NCBI RefSeq assembly: GCF_000235425.2
Contig: NZ_KI912266.1
Span: 5,205,217-5,269,216, forward strand
Reading direction: 5' to 3'
DNA from: Pseudofrankia saprophytica
GTDB lineage: Bacteria > Actinomycetota > Actinomycetes > Frankiales > Frankiaceae
DNA length: 64,000 nt
A model generated the notes under the pieces. It saw only the letters and a list, made by a program, of their open reading frames with translations. It was not told the DNA's origin and did no database searches. The stretch's first letter is position 1. Each line of letters begins with the position of its first letter. Below are positions 49,736 to 59,143 of this stretch, piece by piece. The position numbers and the translations under genes are program-made.

Positions 49736-50506
49736 TCAGAGCCTGATGACCGCGAAGGTCTCCCGGTGCGGGCCGGCGAGGATCGCGAACCGGCCGATGG
49801 GGATGTCGGCCGGTTCCAGGATGACCGACCCGCCGAGCTCCACCGTCTTCGCGGCGATCGCATCGGTGTCGCTGACCGCGAAGTAGGTCAACCAGAATGA
49901 CGGCACCTCGGCGGGCACCATCGCGGGCATGGGCATCATCCCACCGATGATGGCGCCGCCGAGCTTCCACTCGTAGTACTCCATCGGGCCGCCCTGGGCC
50001 CCCGAATCGTCCGTGGCCCAGCCGAACACGGCCGGGTAGAAGGCCTTGGCCGCGGCCACGTCGCGGGTGTCCAGCTCGTTCCAGCAGAATGCGCCGGGCT
50101 CGTTCGCCAGCTCGGCTCCCTTGTGCATCCCCGGCTGCCACACGGAGATGGCGGCACCGCCGGAGTCGAGGAACACCGCCATCCGGCCCGCGTCCAGGAC
50201 GTCCATCGGCGCGACGACGACCTGGCCACCGGCGCCGACCACGGCCTCGGCCGTCTTGTCCGCGTCGTCGACCCGGACATAGGTGCTCCAGGCGGCCGGC
50301 TGTCCCTCGACGAACAGCGGGCCCAGGCCCGCGACCTGCTTGCCGCGCAAGGTGAACAACGTATAACCGCCCGCCGCCGGATCCGGCGAGACGTTCGCCT
50401 CCCAGCCGAACAGGCCGCCGTAGAAGGCCCTGGACGCCGCCGGATCCGGGCTACCAAGATCCACCCAACAAGGAGTTCCCGGTTCGTAGGATGTGAACTC
50501 GGCCAT
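49736..50506 (-). CDS. Two-domain VOC (glyoxalase-fold) protein
   Basis: A 256-residue protein with two vicinal-oxygen-chelate domains in tandem. Domain 1 begins TPCWVDLGSPDPAASRAFYG and domain 2 FCWNELDTRDVAAAKAFYPA. The pattern matches mycobacterial CFP30B-type proteins. These are annotated as hydroxylases or lyases, but their reaction is not established. The ATG at 50506 has GAGAGGTGG upstream. Its metal-ligand positions could not be assigned from the sequence alone. Confidence 0.88.
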   Translation of the reverse strand: MAEFTSYEPGTPCWVDLGSPDPAASRAFYGGLFGWEANVSPDPAAGGYTLFTLRGKQVAGLGPLFVEGQPAAWSTYVRVDDADKTAEAVVGAGGQVVVAPMDVLDAGRMAVFLDSGGAAISVWQPGMHKGAELANEPGAFCWNELDTRDVAAAKAFYPAVFGWATDDSGAQGGPMEYYEWKLGGAIIGGMMPMPAMVPAEVPSFWLTYFAVSDTDAIAAKTVELGGSVILEPADIPIGRFAILAGPHRETFAVIRL

Positions 50507-50774
50507 TGCGACCACCTCTCGCTCATTTGGCGGACACTCCTGTGTGTCCTGCGGTGGACCGTAGCGGGCAGGTAGGACAGTTTCCCGCCCGGTGGAGTCC
50601 CATCGGCGAACCGCGGCTTCATTGGCGCGCAGCGACCGCCAATGCCGGCGCAATCAGGTGACGATGTGGCGAATGTTCGCGTACCTGCGCACGGCCACCG
50701 CGTCGCCTGACCGCCGAGTGCCGGCCCGCCGCTTTAGGTCAGGATCCGGCCGGAATCACTTCTACGGTCGGGGC

Positions 50775-51917
50775 ATGACGACCTCGCCAACCATCCAACC
50801 GTTTCGTATCGACATTCCGCGGCGCGACCTTGACGACCTGGCCGCGCGCCTGTCCATCGCCCGCTGGCCGGCCGAGGTGACCGGTGCCGGCACCGACTAC
50901 GGCATGCCCATCGGGGTGGTGCGCAGACTGGCCGAGCGTTGGAGCAGCGGTTACGACTGGCGGGCGCACGAGGCCCGGCTCAACGAGGTCCCGCAGTTCA
51001 CGACGACCATCGACGGGCAGAACATCCACTTCCTGCACGTGCGGTCCGCCGAGCCGGGCGCCCTGCCTCTGCTGCTCCTGCACGGCTGGCCAGGCTCGGT
51101 GGTGGAGTTCCTCGAGATGATCGGGCCGCTGACCGACCCGCGGGCACACGGCGCCAGTCCCTCGCGGGCGTTCCACGTGGTGGTGCCCTCGCTGCCTGGC
51201 TATGGCTTCTCCAGCCCCGTGACGGAGCGGGGATGGGACAGCGCGCGGATGGCCCGCGCCTTCGCCACGTTGATGGACCGGCTGGGCTACGAGCGGTGGG
51301 GCGCGGTCGGCGGTGACGCCGGCGCCCTGGTCGGGCGGGAGCTGGGCATCCTTGCGCCGGACGGCCTGCTCGGGGTGCACCTCCTGCAGATCTTCGCGTT
51401 CCCCTCCGGCGACCCGGCGGAGCTGGCCGGGTTGTCGGCGGCGGACCGGGAAAGCCTGTCCGGTAGCACCTCGGACTTCCAGAGCAAGGCGGGTTACCAG
51501 AAGATCCAGCAGACCCGGCCGCAGACACTGGGGTACGGGCTCACCGACTCACCGATCGGACAGCTGGCCTGGAACGCCGAGCTGTGGACCGGCTGGGGCG
51601 ACTACGCCGACTACCTCGACGTCGACACCTATCTCACCCACGTGAGCATCTACTGGTTCACCCGTACAGGCGTGTCGAGCGCACGGCACTACTACGAGGA
51701 CGCACGCACCGGAGCCGGCTACCGCGAGCTGCCGAACAAGGTGCCGACCGCCGTCGCGGTGTTCCCCGAGGACTACCGGACCGTACGGGCCTTCGCCCAG
51801 CGCGCGAACAACGTCGTGCGCTACACCGAGTTCGATCAGGGCGGGCACTTCGCCTACACCACCCACCCGGATCTGGTGGTTGACGACCTCCGGCAGTTCT
51901 TCGCGGGCCTCGCCTGA
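50775..51917 (+). CDS. Epoxide hydrolase (EHN plus alpha/beta-hydrolase)
   Basis: A 380-residue enzyme with the epoxide-hydrolase N-terminal domain (FRIDIPRRDLDDLAARLSIARW) and an alpha/beta-hydrolase core. Seen: oxyanion motif LLLHGWPGSVVEF, nucleophile Asp in VGGDAGALVG (about 181; the usual following Trp is Ala), a tyrosine in the lid, and the C-terminal His in DQGGHFAYTTHP. It converts an epoxide to a diol. The layout matches juvenile-hormone-type bacterial epoxide hydrolases. It is divergent from the VOC gene by 268 bp. Confidence 0.92.
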   Translation: MTTSPTIQPFRIDIPRRDLDDLAARLSIARWPAEVTGAGTDYGMPIGVVRRLAERWSSGYDWRAHEARLNEVPQFTTTIDGQNIHFLHVRSAEPGALPLLLLHGWPGSVVEFLEMIGPLTDPRAHGASPSRAFHVVVPSLPGYGFSSPVTERGWDSARMARAFATLMDRLGYERWGAVGGDAGALVGRELGILAPDGLLGVHLLQIFAFPSGDPAELAGLSAADRESLSGSTSDFQSKAGYQKIQQTRPQTLGYGLTDSPIGQLAWNAELWTGWGDYADYLDVDTYLTHVSIYWFTRTGVSSARHYYEDARTGAGYRELPNKVPTAVAVFPEDYRTVRAFAQRANNVVRYTEFDQGGHFAYTTHPDLVVDDLRQFFAGLA

Positions 51918-51986
51918 ACGCCGATGCCCATCCGTCGCCCGCCACCAGGGTCACGAAAGGTCCAGAGGAGTGGTCCGCCCTGTCGG

Positions 51987-52664
51987 CTAGTCGACCGCCG
52001 GGGCCGCGGTGACGACGGCCGCGCTTGACTCGGTTCCGTCCGCCTGACGCCAGGGGACCTGGACGTGGCCGCCGCGCTGGTCCACGGCACCCGGACGGAC
52101 GGGGAGGGCGCGGACGACCCGCAGCAGGAGGTCCGTCGGGACGGCGTCGGCGTCCGTCGTCGAGATCCGCAGCCTCGTCCCGTCGGGACCGTTGCTGGCG
52201 AGGGCGCAGCCGGTCACGACGAGGTCCGAGCCGGGCAGAACCGGTTCGCTGCGCACGGTGGGGTCCGGGGTGTCGGTGAGGCTTTGCGCCTGCGGCTCGG
52301 CCTTGCCCTGGATCAGCGCGACGAGCTGGGTGACGAACACCCAGTCGTACGTCGCGTCGTACACGTACCTGGTACCGAGCACACCGTGCTCGGTCGTCCC
52401 GATGAGGCCGGCTTCCATGCCCGGTTGCGCCTGTGCGTGGTAGGTCATGGGCACGTGATAGGTCACCGGGTCGCCGTCGGCCACGTCCGTGACGATCATG
52501 AACTCGATGCCGACCTCGCCGGCCGGGTCGTCGAGCCGGAACCCGCCGGCCTTGGTGAGCTGGGGCGCCTTGCCGGCGTCGAGGTACCAGGGCTGACCGG
52601 GGAGCCAGGCAGTCAGCAGTTCCAGCTTGGATGGGACCAAGGTGGTGTTGTGGATCGTCGCCAT
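51987..52664 (-). CDS. Stand-alone maltokinase N-terminal cap-like protein
   Basis: A 225-residue protein resembling the N-terminal cap domain of maltokinase (the CG0192-like family): PSKLELLTAWLPGQPWYLD, FRLDDPAGEVGIEFMIV, YHVPMTYHAQAQ, and EHGVLGTRYVYDATYDWVFVTQL. No kinase domain follows. Such single-domain versions are common in actinobacteria and their function is unknown to me. It is only 2.5 kb from the GH13 trehalose-synthase-like gene, in line with a link to trehalose or glycogen metabolism. Confidence 0.8.
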   Translation of the reverse strand: MATIHNTTLVPSKLELLTAWLPGQPWYLDAGKAPQLTKAGGFRLDDPAGEVGIEFMIVTDVADGDPVTYHVPMTYHAQAQPGMEAGLIGTTEHGVLGTRYVYDATYDWVFVTQLVALIQGKAEPQAQSLTDTPDPTVRSEPVLPGSDLVVTGCALASNGPDGTRLRISTTDADAVPTDLLLRVVRALPVRPGAVDQRGGHVQVPWRQADGTESSAAVVTAAPAVD

Positions 52665-52782
52665 TCCCGGATTATCTTCCCCGCGGGCAGCCTCTCGGCG
52701 AGGGCATCGCGGCCGACGGCCCACCGTCGACGGCCCACCGTCGCCCGCCGGTGACCCGAGCACGATGGCCTGGCCGGACCTG

Positions 52783-53772
52783 TCATCCCGCGGTGGGCCT
52801 GGGTCCCGGGGACGCGGCGCGGGCGAGCGCTCGGCCGACGAAGGCGAGCTGGACGCCGACGGCGGCGCGCCAGTACGTGGGGTCGTGTCCGCCCGGGCCG
52901 AATCGGCGTTCGGTCGCCGCCAGCTCGTCCGCGGCCTGCCGGGAGACGGCGTAGAACGGGTCGCTCTGCCCGCAGTCGATTCTGTAGGCCACTCCCGGGG
53001 GCGGCGGCTCACCCAGGACCCGGTGGGCCGCGAAGTCGGCGGCGGAGTCGAACGCGCCCGGCGCGCTGGCACCGTAGGCGGGCCACATCGCCGGGCTGCT
53101 CGCCGCCACGGCGACGACCAGGTCCGGGTGGCGCCGGGCGAGCAGCAGGGCGCCGTAGCCGCCCATCGACCAGCCGATCGCCGCCAGCCGGGTGGTGCGC
53201 AACCCCTGATCCGCGAGGCGGGGCAGGATCTCGGCCAGGATCATCCGTTCCGGGTCGTCGCCGGATCTGCGCGGGTGCCAGTAGGTCTCGCCACCGTCGA
53301 CCGCTACGGCGACGAACGGCGCCACTCCGGCCCGGGCCGCGTCCGCCAACGCGGCGTCCAGGCCGAGAAGAGCCACGCCGCGGCGCGCGTCGTCGCCACG
53401 GCCGTGCAGGACGAGACACACCGGCAGACCGTCGACGGCGCCGGCGACCGGTGAGACGAGCACCATCGAGACGTCCAGACCGCGAGCGGCGCTCCGGAAC
53501 GTCGTCCGCGTCACCGCGGCCGGCCCGCTCGGTATCAGCGGCGCAGCCTTGCCGCCGGCCGGCGGCGTCGACGCCGCCGCGCCGTCCGCCGCCGCGCCGC
53601 TCGGCGGACCGGGCCGCCCGCCGTCCGAGACCGTGGGCCGCCCGCCGTCCGAGACCGTGGGCCGCCCGCTCCCCGCCGGGTCGCCGGAGCGCCGCGCCCA
53701 CAGCGCGCCACCGACGGCGCCGGCCGCGAACGTCGGCGCCGCCAGCAGTACCGTCCGTCGACTCGGCCGCAC
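52783..53772 (-). CDS. Tat-exported esterase (alpha/beta-hydrolase)
   Basis: A 329-residue esterase from the GTG at 53772. The N terminus PSRRTVLLAAPTFAAGAV carries a twin-arginine-type signal (SRRTVLL), followed by a low-complexity linker with an exact 8-residue repeat. The catalytic domain is of the esterase D/FrmB type: VCLVLHGRGDDARR, AIGWSMGGYGALLLARR (nucleophile Ser) and DCGQSDPFY; the His is in the C-terminal GGHDPTYWR. It probably acts outside the cytoplasmic membrane on an acyl ester. In mycobacteria such proteins include mycolyltransferase relatives. Confidence 0.87.
   Translation of the reverse strand: MRPSRRTVLLAAPTFAAGAVGGALWARRSGDPAGSGRPTVSDGGRPTVSDGGRPGPPSGAAADGAAASTPPAGGKAAPLIPSGPAAVTRTTFRSAARGLDVSMVLVSPVAGAVDGLPVCLVLHGRGDDARRGVALLGLDAALADAARAGVAPFVAVAVDGGETYWHPRRSGDDPERMILAEILPRLADQGLRTTRLAAIGWSMGGYGALLLARRHPDLVVAVAASSPAMWPAYGASAPGAFDSAADFAAHRVLGEPPPPGVAYRIDCGQSDPFYAVSRQAADELAATERRFGPGGHDPTYWRAAVGVQLAFVGRALARAASPGPRPTAG
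53611..53658. repeat. In-frame 24-bp tandem duplication in the esterase gene
   Basis: Two perfect 24-bp copies (53611-53634 and 53635-53658) followed by a partial third. They encode the repeat VSDGGRPT in the linker between the signal peptide and the esterase domain. Confidence 0.85.
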
Positions 53773-54142
53773 GCCGCGATCGTCCCATTCCCGGCCGGCG
53801 CCCCGCCGAGCCGGCTGACCAGCGAACGCCGCACCCGCCGGACCAGACCTGTCCGAACCACTCCACGGCACACCGCGCCGCGCACGCCACGCCGAAACCG
53901 CGTGGCGCCGCACGCGGCATTTCCAACGTGAAATCAAACCGGTTCCCGCCGCACCCGCCCGCCGCTTTGTTGGCCGAGTCGGCGGGCGAGTCGGCTGGAT
54001 TCCGGCCGGCCGTCCACGCCGCGCCAAGAGCGCTCAGCCCACCATCCGATATCTCGGTTGACCATTGGATTGATCGGGTCAGCAAGATCCGACCTGTATG
54101 ATGGGACTTCCCGCAACGTCGCACTAATGTCAGGGGCGGTTT
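53773..54142 (+). promoter_or_regulatory. 370-bp divergent region with candidate promoter of the PRPP synthetase gene
   Basis: No convincing gene. TATGAT (54097-54102) is a good -10 hexamer 40 bp before the PRPP synthetase start. A clear -35 at the right distance is lacking; TTGATC lies 21 bp upstream. Confidence 0.4.
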
Positions 54143-55081
54143 GTGCGAGAGATTGTCGTGTTCAGCGGAAGTGCACATCGGCAGCTGGCGGAGGAGGTGT
54201 GCCGACACCTCAAGACGCCATTGTCGCCGGTTCGCATCGACCGTTTCGCCAACGACTGCCTGGAGGTGCAGCTGCAGGCGAACTGCCGCGAACGGGACAT
54301 CTACATCATCCAGCCACTCGTGAAGCCCGTCCAGGAGAACCTGGTCGAACTACTGCTCATGATCGATGCGGCGAAGGGGGCGTCCGCGGCGCGTACCACG
54401 GTCGTGATGCCGCACTATTCGTATGCCCGGTCGGACAAGAAGGACGCGCCACGGATCTCCATCGGCGGTCGGCTCGTCGCCGACCTGCTGGCCACCGCCG
54501 GCGCCAGCCGGATCCTCGCGATGACCCTGCACTCACCCCAGGTCCACGGCTTCTTCAGCGTCCCCGTCGACCACCTGCACGCGCTGCGGGAGCTGGCGGA
54601 GCACTTCCGTCAGTACGACCTGTCGAACACCACCGTGGTCTCCCCCGACCTCGGCAACGCCAAGGAGGCGGCGAGCTTCGCCCGGCGGCTCGGAGTCCCG
54701 GTCGCGGCCGGCGCGAAGCAGCGGTTCGCCGACGACCGGGTCGCCATCAGCGCGGTCATCGGCGACGTCGCCGGTCGCGACATCATCATCCTCGACGACG
54801 AGATCGCCAAGGGCAGCACAGTCCTCGAACTGCTCAACAAGCTCCGCGACATCGGTGTCGGCTCCATCCGCGTGGCCTGCACCCACGGTCTGTTCGCCGG
54901 CGGCGCGCTCAAGCGAATCGGTGACCAGCCCGACGTCCTCGAGATCGTCTGCACCAACACCGTGCCGATCCTGCCGGAGGAGCGGGTCTCCAAGCTGGAG
55001 ATCCTGTCCATCGCGCCCGCGCTGGCCGAGGCCATGCGACGCATTCACAACGGCGAGTCGGTCAGTTCACTGTTCGACTGA
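54143..55081 (+). CDS. Ribose-phosphate diphosphokinase-like protein
   Basis: A 312-residue PRPP synthetase homologue with GTG start and AGGGGCGG upstream. Seen: the N-terminal IVVFSGSAHRQLAEEV, VVMPHYSYARSDKKDAPRIS, TLHSPQVHGFF, VVSPDLGNAKEAASFARRLG and IIILDDEIAKGSTVLEL. The PRPP-binding loop usually reads DDxxDTAGT; here it is DDEIAKGST. Two domains of the phosphoribosyltransferase fold are complete. It could be an active paralogue with altered regulation or a structural variant. It stands directly before the GH13 gene (100 bp). Confidence 0.87.
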   Translation: MREIVVFSGSAHRQLAEEVCRHLKTPLSPVRIDRFANDCLEVQLQANCRERDIYIIQPLVKPVQENLVELLLMIDAAKGASAARTTVVMPHYSYARSDKKDAPRISIGGRLVADLLATAGASRILAMTLHSPQVHGFFSVPVDHLHALRELAEHFRQYDLSNTTVVSPDLGNAKEAASFARRLGVPVAAGAKQRFADDRVAISAVIGDVAGRDIIILDDEIAKGSTVLELLNKLRDIGVGSIRVACTHGLFAGGALKRIGDQPDVLEIVCTNTVPILPEERVSKLEILSIAPALAEAMRRIHNGESVSSLFD

Positions 55082-55181
55082 GCTGGCAGGTAGCCACCCC
55101 AGGCCGCCGGCCGACCCGCCGTCGGCGGCGGCGCCGCGAACGCCCCGGTTTGGCGGCTTCGCACCCGGGCAGAGCCGCGAC

Positions 55182-56825
55182 GTGAACGATCGTTGGTACC
55201 AGCAGGCAGTGATCTACTGCGTCGACGTCGAGACCTTCCAGGACAGCGACGGGGACGGTACCGGCGACCTGCCCGGACTGATCAGCCGGCTGGACTACCT
55301 GTCCCGCCTCGGTGTGACCTGCCTGTGGCTCAACCCGATCCACCCCACCCCGAACCGCGACGACGGCTACGACATCACTGACTACTACGGCGTCGACCCC
55401 CGGCTGGGCAGCCCCGGCGACCTCGCCCAGCTGATCCACCAGGCCGGCAACCTCGGCATCCGGGTCATCATCGATCTCGTCGTCAACCACACCTCCGACG
55501 AGCATCCGTGGTTCGCGCAGGCCCGCGCCGACCGCGCGTCGCCGTTGCGTGACTGGTACGTGTGGTCGGACGACGCCCCGCCCGACCGGCACCAGGGCAT
55601 GGTGTTCCCTGGGGTGCAGAAGGAGACCTGGACCTACGACCGGCACTCCGGGTCGTACTACTACCACCGCTTCTACGACTTCGAGCCCGACCTCAACAGC
55701 GGTAATCCGGCCGTCCGCGCCGAGATCAAGAAGATCGTCGCCTTCTGGCTTCAGCTCGGGGTCGCCGGCTTCCGGATGGACGCCGCGCCGTTCGTCATCG
55801 AGGAGACCAAGCCCGGGGAACCCTCTCCCCCGCTCGACTACCCGATGCTCTCCGAGCTGTACCGGCATATCTCCTGGCGGCGCGGCGACGCCGTCGTCCT
55901 GGCCGAGGCGAACGTGCCCGACAAGGAGATCGGCCGGTTCTTCGGCGACGGCGAGTCCGCCGACCGGCTGCCCATGATCTTCGCGTTCGGCCTGAACCAG
56001 GCGACCATGCTCGCGCTCGCCCGCCAGGACGCCCGCCCGCTGCGGAACGCTCTCGCGGACCTCCCCGTGCCGCCGGCCGGCGGCCAGTGGTGCACGTTCC
56101 TGCGCAACCACGACGAGATCGACCTGGGCCGCCTGCGCGACACCGAGCGGGCAGAGGTCTTCGACGCGTTCGGCCCGGACGAGAACATGCAGCTCTACGG
56201 CCGGGGCATCCGCCGCCGGCTGGCGCCGATGCTCGGCGGCGACCGCGCCCGCATCGAGCTGGCGTACTCACTGCAGTTCACCATGCCCGGTACGCCGGTC
56301 CTTCGCTACGGCGAGGAGATCGGCATGGGCGACGACCTGGACCTGCCCGAGCGCAACGCCATCCGCACCCCCATGCAGTGGTCCGCGGCGAGCGGCGGCG
56401 GTTTCTCGTCCGCCCCGCCGGACGCGCTCGTCCGACCGGTCGTCAGCGACAAGGAATTCGGATACCAGACGGTCAACGTGGCTCGCCAGCGGCTGGAGCC
56501 CGACTCCCTGCTGTCCTGGTTCGAACGGATGATCCGCGCCGCGCGCGAATGTCCCGAGACCGGGCTCGGCCGGTGGCAGGTGTTGCCCGTCAGGGCGAGG
56601 TCCGTCCTCGCCGTTCGATTCGACGCCGACAGCGGGACCGTCCTGTTCACCCACAACCTGGCCGACAAGCCGGTGACCGTCGACATCGGCCGCCAGCCCG
56701 GGCAGGACGAGGAACCGGTCGAGTTGTTCGCCGACCACGACTACGCCCCACCCGGCCGCGACCTGAACGGTCTCGAGCTGGGCCGGTATGGCTACCGCTG
56801 GTTCCGCTTGGCCCGGCACGGCTGA
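55182..56825 (+). CDS. GH13 alpha-amylase-family enzyme, trehalose-synthase-like
   Basis: A 547-residue (beta/alpha)8-barrel glycoside hydrolase from the GTG at 55182. Seen: FQDSDGDGTGDLPGLI, WLNPIHPTPNRDDGYDITDYYGV, IDLVVNHTS, nucleophile Asp in GFRMDAAPF (about 200), acid/base Glu in VVLAEANV, and the transition-state Asp in FLRNHDEIDL. A beta-domain follows. The order of motifs is that of trehalose synthase (maltose glucosylmutase), with a length slightly below the usual 570-600 residues. Plain alpha-glucosidase activity is the alternative. Confidence 0.87.
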   Translation: MNDRWYQQAVIYCVDVETFQDSDGDGTGDLPGLISRLDYLSRLGVTCLWLNPIHPTPNRDDGYDITDYYGVDPRLGSPGDLAQLIHQAGNLGIRVIIDLVVNHTSDEHPWFAQARADRASPLRDWYVWSDDAPPDRHQGMVFPGVQKETWTYDRHSGSYYYHRFYDFEPDLNSGNPAVRAEIKKIVAFWLQLGVAGFRMDAAPFVIEETKPGEPSPPLDYPMLSELYRHISWRRGDAVVLAEANVPDKEIGRFFGDGESADRLPMIFAFGLNQATMLALARQDARPLRNALADLPVPPAGGQWCTFLRNHDEIDLGRLRDTERAEVFDAFGPDENMQLYGRGIRRRLAPMLGGDRARIELAYSLQFTMPGTPVLRYGEEIGMGDDLDLPERNAIRTPMQWSAASGGGFSSAPPDALVRPVVSDKEFGYQTVNVARQRLEPDSLLSWFERMIRAARECPETGLGRWQVLPVRARSVLAVRFDADSGTVLFTHNLADKPVTVDIGRQPGQDEEPVELFADHDYAPPGRDLNGLELGRYGYRWFRLARHG

Positions 56826-56908
56826 GAACTCCCCAGGCCACCGAGGGTACGACGGGCTGTCTCGGGAATTCATGAGAGGTGAGCCCACAGGAAAGGGAGC
56901 CGACACCG

Positions 56909-57961
56909 ATGCCTCTATGGAACGGACGTCGTAAGAGGAGGAAGACCGACCACCGGGTCGTGGTCGTCACCGGCGCCAGCGGCGGCATCGGGCGCGCGAC
57001 CGCCCGGGCGTGCGCCGCCCGCGGCGCGTCCGTCGGCCTGCTCGCCCGTGGTGAGGCCGGCCTGGCCGCCGCCGCCGGAGAGGTCGCCGAAGCGGGTGGC
57101 CAGGCATTGGCGATCCCCGTCGACGTGGCCGACGCCGACGGCGTCGCCCAGGCGGCGCGGCGGATCGAGGACGAGCTCGGGCCGATCGACGTGTGGGTCA
57201 ACGTCGCCTTCAGCTCGGTGTTCGCCCCCTTCAGCCAGATCCAGCCGGCCGAGTTCCAGCGGGCCACCGAGGTGACCTATCTCGGCTACGTCTACGGAAC
57301 GATGGCCGCGCTGCGGTACATGAAGCCACGCGACCGCGGCACGGTCGTGCAGGTCGGCTCCGCCCTCGCCTACCGCGGCATCCCGCTGCAGACCGCGTAC
57401 TGCGGCGCGAAGCACGCCATCCAGGGCTTCCACGAGGCGCTGCGCTGCGAGCTGCTGCACGAACATTCGAACGTCCACGTCACGATGGTGCAGATGCCTG
57501 CGGTCAACACCCCCCAGTTCTCCTGGCTGTTGTCCCGGCTGCCCCGCCAGGCCCAGCCCGTGCCGCCGATCTACCAGCCCGAGCTCGCCGCCCGCGCGGT
57601 GCTGTACGCAGCCGACCACCCCCGCCGGCGCGAGTACTGGGTCGGCTCCAGCACCGCCGCGACCCTGGCCGCCAACGCCGTCGCGCCGGGCCTGCTCGAC
57701 CGCTATCTGGCCCGTACCGGTTTCGCCGGCCAGCAGACCGACGCCGCGCACGACCCCAGTGCGGCGGGCAACCTGTGGAAGCCAGCCGACGCGCCCGGCG
57801 GCCACGACTTCGGCGCGCACGGCTCCTTCGACGACCGGTCCCATCGCCGCGACCCCCAGCTCTGGGCCTCCCAGCACCACGGCGTGGTGGCCGCGACCAC
57901 GACCGCCGCGGCCGCGGCGGCGGCGACCGGCTGGCTTCTGACACATCGCAAGGACAATTAA
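56909..57961 (+). CDS. Short-chain dehydrogenase with C-terminal extension
   Basis: A 350-residue SDR. Seen: cofactor motif VVVTGASGGIGRATA (about 18-32), VWVNVAFSSVFAPFSQI in place of the usual NNAG, catalytic Ser in VQVGSALAYRG, and the active-site YCGAKHA (YxxxK, about 169). A roughly 100-residue extension ends in a hydrophobic, alanine-rich helix (VVAATTTAAAAAAATGWLL) that may anchor it to the membrane. AAAGGGAG lies 10 bp before the ATG; a GTG at 56879 is the other possible start. Substrate unknown. Confidence 0.87.
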   Translation: MPLWNGRRKRRKTDHRVVVVTGASGGIGRATARACAARGASVGLLARGEAGLAAAAGEVAEAGGQALAIPVDVADADGVAQAARRIEDELGPIDVWVNVAFSSVFAPFSQIQPAEFQRATEVTYLGYVYGTMAALRYMKPRDRGTVVQVGSALAYRGIPLQTAYCGAKHAIQGFHEALRCELLHEHSNVHVTMVQMPAVNTPQFSWLLSRLPRQAQPVPPIYQPELAARAVLYAADHPRRREYWVGSSTAATLAANAVAPGLLDRYLARTGFAGQQTDAAHDPSAAGNLWKPADAPGGHDFGAHGSFDDRSHRRDPQLWASQHHGVVAATTTAAAAAAATGWLLTHRKDN

Positions 57962-58099
57962 CTTTCCGCTAACCGTCCGCGCACAAATCTGTGGCACGGA
58001 CTCACGGATGATCACTAATCCCGAAAACATGACGAAATGCCCGGCCCAACTTTGTCCGGACCGGGAACAGTCTGTCGGCTAGGCCCGTTGGCGCTGGTC

Positions 58100-58942
58100 A
58101 TGACCATTGCGGGACCGGTCGGTATCGCCGGCCTAGCCCTAGACCCGACAGCGGAACCAGCCGCGGAGATCGACGCCGCCGCCAGGCTGGAGGAACTGGG
58201 ATATCAGACGCTCTGGCTACCGGGCGGCCAGGGCAACAATCTCGCGCAGATCGACCGCGTCGTCCGCGGCACGTCGACGCTGCGGGTGGCGAGCGCCATC
58301 ATCTCGGTCGACCGGGTACCGGCCACCGAGGTCGCGACGGCGCACGCGGCGTTGGCGGCCGACCATCCCGGCCGGTTCGTCGTCGGCCTGGGCGGCGCGC
58401 ACGGCCCGAAGCCGCTGCCGACGATCAACGCCTACCTGGACGCGCTGGACACCGCGACGCCGGCGGTGCCCGCGTCGGAGCGGATCCTCGCCGCGCTCGG
58501 CCCGCGGATGCTCGACCTGTCCCGCGGCCGTGCCGGCGGCGCCTACCCCTACCTGGTGACCACGGACTACGTGGCCGAGGCGCGCAAGCTGCTCGGCGAC
58601 GGGCCGGCGCTCGCGGTGCTGGTGCCGGTCATTCCTCTGTCGGACCCCGACGCGGCCCGAGAGCTCGCCCGCGCTTCGGTGGGCTTCTTCACGACCCGTC
58701 CCGGCTACCGCCGCAACTTCGTCCGCATGGGATTCGACGAGGCCGACATCACCGGGCTCAGCGACGCCTTCGTCGACGGCATCACCGTCTGGGGCGGCCT
58801 GGAGACGATCGTGGCACGGATCGCCGATTACCAGTCGGCCGGCGCCGACCAGGTGGTGCTCGGCCTGCGCCTGCCCCCGGGCGGCGACCCCAGCTCCACG
58901 ACCGCCTGGCAGGCACGCCTCGCCGAGGCCCTGCTCGGCTAG
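58100..58942 (+). CDS. LLM-class F420-dependent oxidoreductase
   Basis: A protein of about 280 residues of the luciferase-like monooxygenase fold (F420 subgroup), starting at the ATG at 58100; an ATG at 58037 would add 21 residues. Seen: LEELGYQTLWLPGG, RVASAIISVDRVPATEVA, HPGRFVVGLGGAHGPKPL (typical of the group), VPVIPLSDPDAARELAR, and YQSAGADQVVLGL at the C terminus. These enzymes transfer hydride with coenzyme F420, abundant in actinobacteria. It stands alone before the Rieske operon, convergent to it. Confidence 0.87.
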   Translation: MTIAGPVGIAGLALDPTAEPAAEIDAAARLEELGYQTLWLPGGQGNNLAQIDRVVRGTSTLRVASAIISVDRVPATEVATAHAALAADHPGRFVVGLGGAHGPKPLPTINAYLDALDTATPAVPASERILAALGPRMLDLSRGRAGGAYPYLVTTDYVAEARKLLGDGPALAVLVPVIPLSDPDAARELARASVGFFTTRPGYRRNFVRMGFDEADITGLSDAFVDGITVWGGLETIVARIADYQSAGADQVVLGLRLPPGGDPSSTTAWQARLAEALLG

Positions 58943-59143
58943 GCCACCAACCGACGCCCGGCCGGGCGCGGACCTCCCGCGCGGTACCGATCGCGACACG
59001 CGGAAGGAACGCGCCCGGCCGGTCGAGAATCCGGGTCCCGGGCAACAGGGCGGCCCACGCGCATCGCGGTGCGGGGCGAGTTCTCGCGAACGACCGAGCC
59101 AGACCGACCGACCGCCATCCGTCCGGGTGGGTGGGTGGGTGGC

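Noticed and set aside
58955-58968. CGCCCGGCCGGGCG as terminator after the LLM gene
   Set aside because: It is a palindrome without a loop and without a T tract. It may contribute, but I cannot support the call.
59121-59142. GTGG/GGGT simple repeat
   Set aside because: A short microsatellite-like run between convergent genes with no sign of function.
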